Assembly (NCBI GenBank): GCA_934615645.1
Contig: CAKTTR010000028.1
Coordinates: 1-24,316, forward strand
Source of the DNA: an uncultured Oscillospiraceae bacterium
Lineage (GTDB): Bacteria; Bacillota; Clostridia; Oscillospirales; Oscillospiraceae
Direction: 5' to 3'
Length of the DNA stretch: 24,316 nucleotides
A model generated the notes under the pieces. The model saw only the letters and a list, made by a program, of their open reading frames with translations. It did not search any database and was not told the origin of the DNA. The position numbers were made by a program, and so were the translations under genes. Positions within the stretch are counted from its first letter, which is position 1. Every line of letters starts with the position of its first letter. Shown in pieces: positions 20,771-24,316 of this stretch.

Positions 20771-23700
20771 ATGCAGAAGAAAATGTTGTGGAAGGATATC
20801 AAAAAGTGCTTTGCCAAGTCCAAGGGACGGTTTATTTCCATCCTTTGCCTGGTGGCGCTGGGGTCCTTTGCCCTGGTCGGGCTGCAGGTCGCAGGGCCGG
20901 ATATGCGCAAGACCGGCGAGGCGTACTTTGCGCAGCTAAAGCTGGCGGATATCAGCGTCATCGGCGACTATGGTATTGACGATGCGAATGTCGCGGCGAT
21001 CGACCGGGTGACCGGTGCGGAGAGGATCGAGTATGGGTATTTAAAGGATGTCGTCATTTCCGGCACCCAGACGAGCATCCGGGTGTTTTCTGAGACGGAC
21101 GGCATTTCGGAATACGAGCTGGTCGCGGGCCGGATGCCGGCGCAGGCGGATGAGATCGCCATTGCGTCCTTTCTGCAAGATAAGTATGCCATCGGCGATA
21201 CGCTCCCGCTTTCGGAAAAGGAGGACATTGCCGGGAATACCGTCCTGCGGACGCATACGCCCCGGATCGTTGGGTTTGTCCACTCCAGCGAGCTGCTGTC
21301 CATCATCAATATGGGGCAGTCCACCGCTGGGACGGGGGAGCTGCAGGGGTATGCCGTGGTGACAAAGTCGGCGTTTGACTCCGAGGTCTATATGATCGCC
21401 CGCCTTGCCTTCGCGGATACCAAAAATGTGGACCCGTATTCCGCCCAGTATACGGACCTGATCGCCGCCCATAAGGCGGAGCTGGATGCTCTGCTGGCGG
21501 ACCAGCCGTCACTGCGGCTGGCGTCGATCAAAGCGGAATACCAGGCAAAGATCGACGACGCCCAGGCGCAGATCGACGAGGGAAAAGCAGCGCTCGCCGA
21601 TGCCAAAGCGGAGTTGACCGAGGGAATGCAGGCGCTCCAGACTGCAAAGCAGCGCTATGCCACGGGAATCGCGCAGTACCAGGCGCAGAAGGCGACGGCG
21701 GAGCGCCAGCTCCGCGCTGCGGCAGCCCAGCTGGATACAGCCAAACAGCAGATCACTGCGGCAGAAACATCGCTGGCGGCCAAGCGCACAGAGCTGGAGG
21801 CGGCGCAGACGGCGCTGGCGTCTGCCCGGCAGACGCTGGACGCGGGCTGGGCCGATTATCAGGAAAAAGCGGCCCAGCTGGAGGAGCTGGCGCAGACCAA
21901 GGACCAGTTAGATGCCGCGCAGGCCGATTTGGACGCGCAGATTGCCGCAGCGGAGGCGCGCCTTGGCATGACGATCGACGAGATCGAAGCGGCGCTGCCG
22001 ACGCTGCAGCAGACGCTGCCTGCGGTGCAGTACGAGCAGCTCCGCGCGCTGATTGCGGCAAAGCAGGCGCTGGCAGCACAGTGGGCGGCCTATCAGGCGG
22101 CGGCCAGCCAGGCTGCGGGCGCGGTAGAGCAGCTTGCGTCCGCGCGCCAGACGCTGGAGGCTGGGGAAGCGGACTATGCCGCCCAGCAGAAAGAATTTGA
22201 CGACGCCCAGGCGCAGCTGCAGGCGGCCGGCGAGGCCCTTGCCCAGAAAAAGCAGGAACTGGCCCAGGCAGAGAATGCCTATCAGGCTCAAAAGACAGCG
22301 GCAGAGCAGGCGCTGGCCAGCGCCAAGGCGGAGCTGGACGCTGCTGCCGCGACAATCGCCGAAAAGGAGCAGACGCTTGCAGACGGCTGGGCGGCGTATA
22401 ATCAGCAAGAGCCGGACGCGCAGCAAAAGATCGCAGAGGCAGAGGACAAGGTCGCCTCGGCCCAGCGGGCGCTGGATGGCCTGCGGCAGCCGGTCTATGC
22501 CCTGGATACCCGCCGTGAGGTTCCCGGATCCGAGGGCTATCGGGTCTATGGCACGATTTCCGAGATCGTGGACGCGCTGGCGGATGTCTTTCCGATTTTT
22601 CTCTATTTCGTGGCGGCACTGGTAACGCTGACGACAATGACCAGGTTCGTCGACGAGGAGAGGATCAATTCCGGGACGCTGAAAGCCCTCGGCTACAGCA
22701 ACCGGGATATCGTCAAAAAATTCACAGTTTATGGATTGTCAGCCGGGTTGTCCGGCGCGGTGCTGGGCATTGCGGCGGGGCACACGCTGCTGCCGATGAT
22801 CGTCTACAATGCCTATGGGACGAAATTCACGTACCCGAAGCTGGAGCTGCATTTTTACCCGCTGATCTCTTGCGTCGCGCTGCTGCTGGCGCTGCTGTGC
22901 GCCGTTGTACCGGCGTACCTCGTGGCAAACCGTACGCTGCGGGAGAAACCGGCGGCGCTGCTGCAGCCGAAGCCGCCGGAGGCGGGGTCGCAGATCATGC
23001 TGGAACGGATCCGGCCGATCTGGAATCGGTTGAGCTTCACCCATAAGGTCACGGCGCGGAATATTTTTCGCTATAAAAAGCGGATGCTGATGACGATTTT
23101 TGGCGTATGCGGCTCTGTGACGCTGATTTTCGCCGGGTTTAGTGTGCAGCATTCGATTTCCGGTGTAAAAGACCGGCAGTTTGGCGAGATTCTAAAATAT
23201 GACCTGATCGTGGCCGAAAATGACGGGCTGGATGCGGTGCAGACGTCGGAGATCGAGACGCTGCTGACTTCCAGTGCAGTCAAGCGGCAGATGCCGCTGC
23301 ATTATGAGACCGTCTCCAAAACGGCGGGCAAAAATCAAGATAGCCAGTCCATCAAGCTCATCGTGCCGGACGACGCGGCGCAGCTTTCTGCCTATATCCG
23401 TCTGGGCCAGCGCGCCAGCGGGAAGGAGCTTTCCCTCACGGACGATGGCTGCGTGATAACAGAGCGGCTTGCAAAGCTGCTCGGCCTAAAGACTGGCGAT
23501 ACGCTTACGTTTTTAGACGAAAACAAGCAGGCGCACACGGCGACAGTCGCGGGCATTACGGAGATGTACACCGGCCATTTTATCTTTATGGACCGCGCCT
23601 GCTACGAGTTGGCATTCTCCACGCGCTATCTTGCCAACGCGCATTTGGTGACGCTGGTGGACCGTTCCGCGGATAATGCTAAATTACAGGCCAGCCAGTT

Positions 23701-24178
23701 TATTGCGCTGAGTGGCGTCAAAGGCGTCGTGCAGAATACGACGATGACAAACCAGATCGACACCATCGTGCACTCTCTGAACCGCATTATGGAGATCCTG
23801 ATCATCGTCGCCATCCTGCTGGCCGGGGTGATCCTGTATAATTTGACCAATATCAATGTCTCGGAGCGCATCCGGGAGCTTTCGACCATCAAGGTCCTGG
23901 GGTTTTACAACAAGGAAGTCACGATGTATATCTACCGGGAGACGATCCTGCTCACGGCGCTGGGCATCCTCGTTGGATTCGGCCTCGGCGATCTTCTGTA
24001 TGACTATATTCTTGCCGTTGTGCCGCCGGATGAGGTCATGTTCAATCCCGCCCTGGGCTGGAATGCATTTGTGATCCCAGTCATCGTGATCGCGGGACTC
24101 ACAGCCATCCTGGGTGCGATCATCAACCGCAGGCTCAAGCGGGTCGATATGCTGGAGGCGCTGAAATCTGTCGATTAA
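20771..24178 (+). CDS. Large FtsX-type ABC permease with long periplasmic-style coiled coil
   Basis: A 1,135-residue permease. A first membrane segment at about 20-40 (RFISILCLVALGSFALVG) is followed by an extracellular domain to about residue 245. Residues about 250-575 are an Ala/Gln/Glu-rich coiled coil full of AQAQIDEGK- and ASARQTLEAG-like repeats. Three more membrane segments (about 610-730) carry the first FtsX domain, with RFVDEERINSGTLKALGYSN. A fifth segment near 775, a second extracellular domain, and three final segments (about 1005-1125) carry the second FtsX domain, with RIRELSTIKVLGFYNKEV. This layout fits mechanotransmission systems, which act on envelope substrates or antimicrobials rather than moving solutes. 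ATG 20771 follows AAGGCGGTGGGG. Confidence 0.93.
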   Translation: MQKKMLWKDIKKCFAKSKGRFISILCLVALGSFALVGLQVAGPDMRKTGEAYFAQLKLADISVIGDYGIDDANVAAIDRVTGAERIEYGYLKDVVISGTQTSIRVFSETDGISEYELVAGRMPAQADEIAIASFLQDKYAIGDTLPLSEKEDIAGNTVLRTHTPRIVGFVHSSELLSIINMGQSTAGTGELQGYAVVTKSAFDSEVYMIARLAFADTKNVDPYSAQYTDLIAAHKAELDALLADQPSLRLASIKAEYQAKIDDAQAQIDEGKAALADAKAELTEGMQALQTAKQRYATGIAQYQAQKATAERQLRAAAAQLDTAKQQITAAETSLAAKRTELEAAQTALASARQTLDAGWADYQEKAAQLEELAQTKDQLDAAQADLDAQIAAAEARLGMTIDEIEAALPTLQQTLPAVQYEQLRALIAAKQALAAQWAAYQAAASQAAGAVEQLASARQTLEAGEADYAAQQKEFDDAQAQLQAAGEALAQKKQELAQAENAYQAQKTAAEQALASAKAELDAAAATIAEKEQTLADGWAAYNQQEPDAQQKIAEAEDKVASAQRALDGLRQPVYALDTRREVPGSEGYRVYGTISEIVDALADVFPIFLYFVAALVTLTTMTRFVDEERINSGTLKALGYSNRDIVKKFTVYGLSAGLSGAVLGIAAGHTLLPMIVYNAYGTKFTYPKLELHFYPLISCVALLLALLCAVVPAYLVANRTLREKPAALLQPKPPEAGSQIMLERIRPIWNRLSFTHKVTARNIFRYKKRMLMTIFGVCGSVTLIFAGFSVQHSISGVKDRQFGEILKYDLIVAENDGLDAVQTSEIETLLTSSAVKRQMPLHYETVSKTAGKNQDSQSIKLIVPDDAAQLSAYIRLGQRASGKELSLTDDGCVITERLAKLLGLKTGDTLTFLDENKQAHTATVAGITEMYTGHFIFMDRACYELAFSTRYLANAHLVTLVDRSADNAKLQASQFIALSGVKGVVQNTTMTNQIDTIVHSLNRIMEILIIVAILLAGVILYNLTNINVSERIRELSTIKVLGFYNKEVTMYIYRETILLTALGILVGFGLGDLLYDYILAVVPPDEVMFNPALGWNAFVIPVIVIAGLTAILGAIINRRLKRVDMLEALKSVD

Positions 24179-24184
24179 AAAGGA

Positions 24185-24222
24185 CAATGCCGCACCGAAA
24201 TTGGTGCGGCATTGGTGCTTTT
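24185..24222 (+). terminator. Rho-independent terminator of the ABC operon
   Basis: Perfect 12-bp stem 24185-24196 / 24203-24214 with loop GAAATT, followed by GTGCTTTTC, seven bases after the permease stop. Confidence 0.85.
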
Positions 24223-24265
24223 CATGGCGTATTTCTAAAAAACGGGGTGCAGGTAAAATAGCAGA

Positions 24266-24316
24266 GGCGGTGCAGCAGATGCTGCACCGCCTTCAGACTG
24301 TCAAAAAAGCCTCGCA
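24266..24316. repeat. Edge of a second dispersed-element copy (hairpin plus 26-bp repeat, copy B)
   Basis: GGCGGTGCAGC (24266-24276), loop AGAT and its complement (24281-24291) form an 11-bp hairpin. It runs into the 26 bases 24291-24316, an exact inverted copy of 15694-15719. By comparison with the first copy, the element body should continue beyond the window. Confidence 0.8.

Noticed and set aside
7781..24178. Bce/Lan-type antibiotic resistance module linking the two-component system and the ABC exporter
   Set aside because: The two are more than 9 kb apart with unrelated genes between, and the kinase is not a short intramembrane-sensing type.

Overview
This is a chromosomal stretch from a high-GC, spore-forming member of the Clostridia, most likely an Oscillospiraceae/Ruminococcaceae-type gut Firmicute. 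That placement is inferred from gene content, not from a database search. The evidence is a spoIIGA-sigE pair, a SpoVB-like flippase, Rex, DUF951, DUF2325 and DUF523/TudS proteins, strong AGGAGG ribosome binding sites, and frequent sigma-A promoters with extended -10 (TGn) elements.

Layout. (1) 1-2386, plus strand: the 3' part of a cardiolipin synthase, endonuclease III (nth) and a Nim-type FMN-binding protein, closed by a strong terminator shared with a minus-strand CapA-type phosphoesterase (2393-3643). (2) 3749-7760, plus: a promoter, then a secreted or anchored GH25 muramidase, an EamA transporter, a metal-dependent amidohydrolase and a low-specificity threonine aldolase, ending in a terminator. 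(3) 7781-10714, minus: an OmpR-type response regulator and a large multi-pass sensor kinase, with a direct-repeat candidate operator upstream. (4) 10710-12808: a TudS-like DUF523 gene (minus) and rarA-DUF951 (plus), expressed from divergent promoters. (5) 12886-15261, plus: spoIIGA-sigE behind a Spo0A-box promoter, then rex. (6) 15262-15956: about 700 bp without a credible gene. It holds a dense block of nested, covarying hairpins and then a promoter with a structured leader carrying two identical-format palindromes. (7) 15957-16241: a DUF2325 gene, convergent and overlapping by 4 bp with a minus-strand DNA-deoxyinosine glycosylase. (8) 16812-19813, minus: YczE-like membrane protein, RsmE and SpoVB-like flippase. 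(9) 19964-24222, plus: an ABC exporter made of an ATPase and a 1,135-residue FtsX-type permease with a long coiled coil. The window ends inside a second, inverted copy of the repeat edge seen at about 15.7 kb.

The protein-coding content is mostly ordinary core and sporulation genes. The most unusual signals are non-coding: the covarying hairpin array, the twin GTTA-N8-TAAC palindromes in the DUF2325 leader, the Spo0A-controlled spoIIGA promoter with an over-long spacer, and a hairpin that appears to bury the ribosome binding site of the flippase gene.
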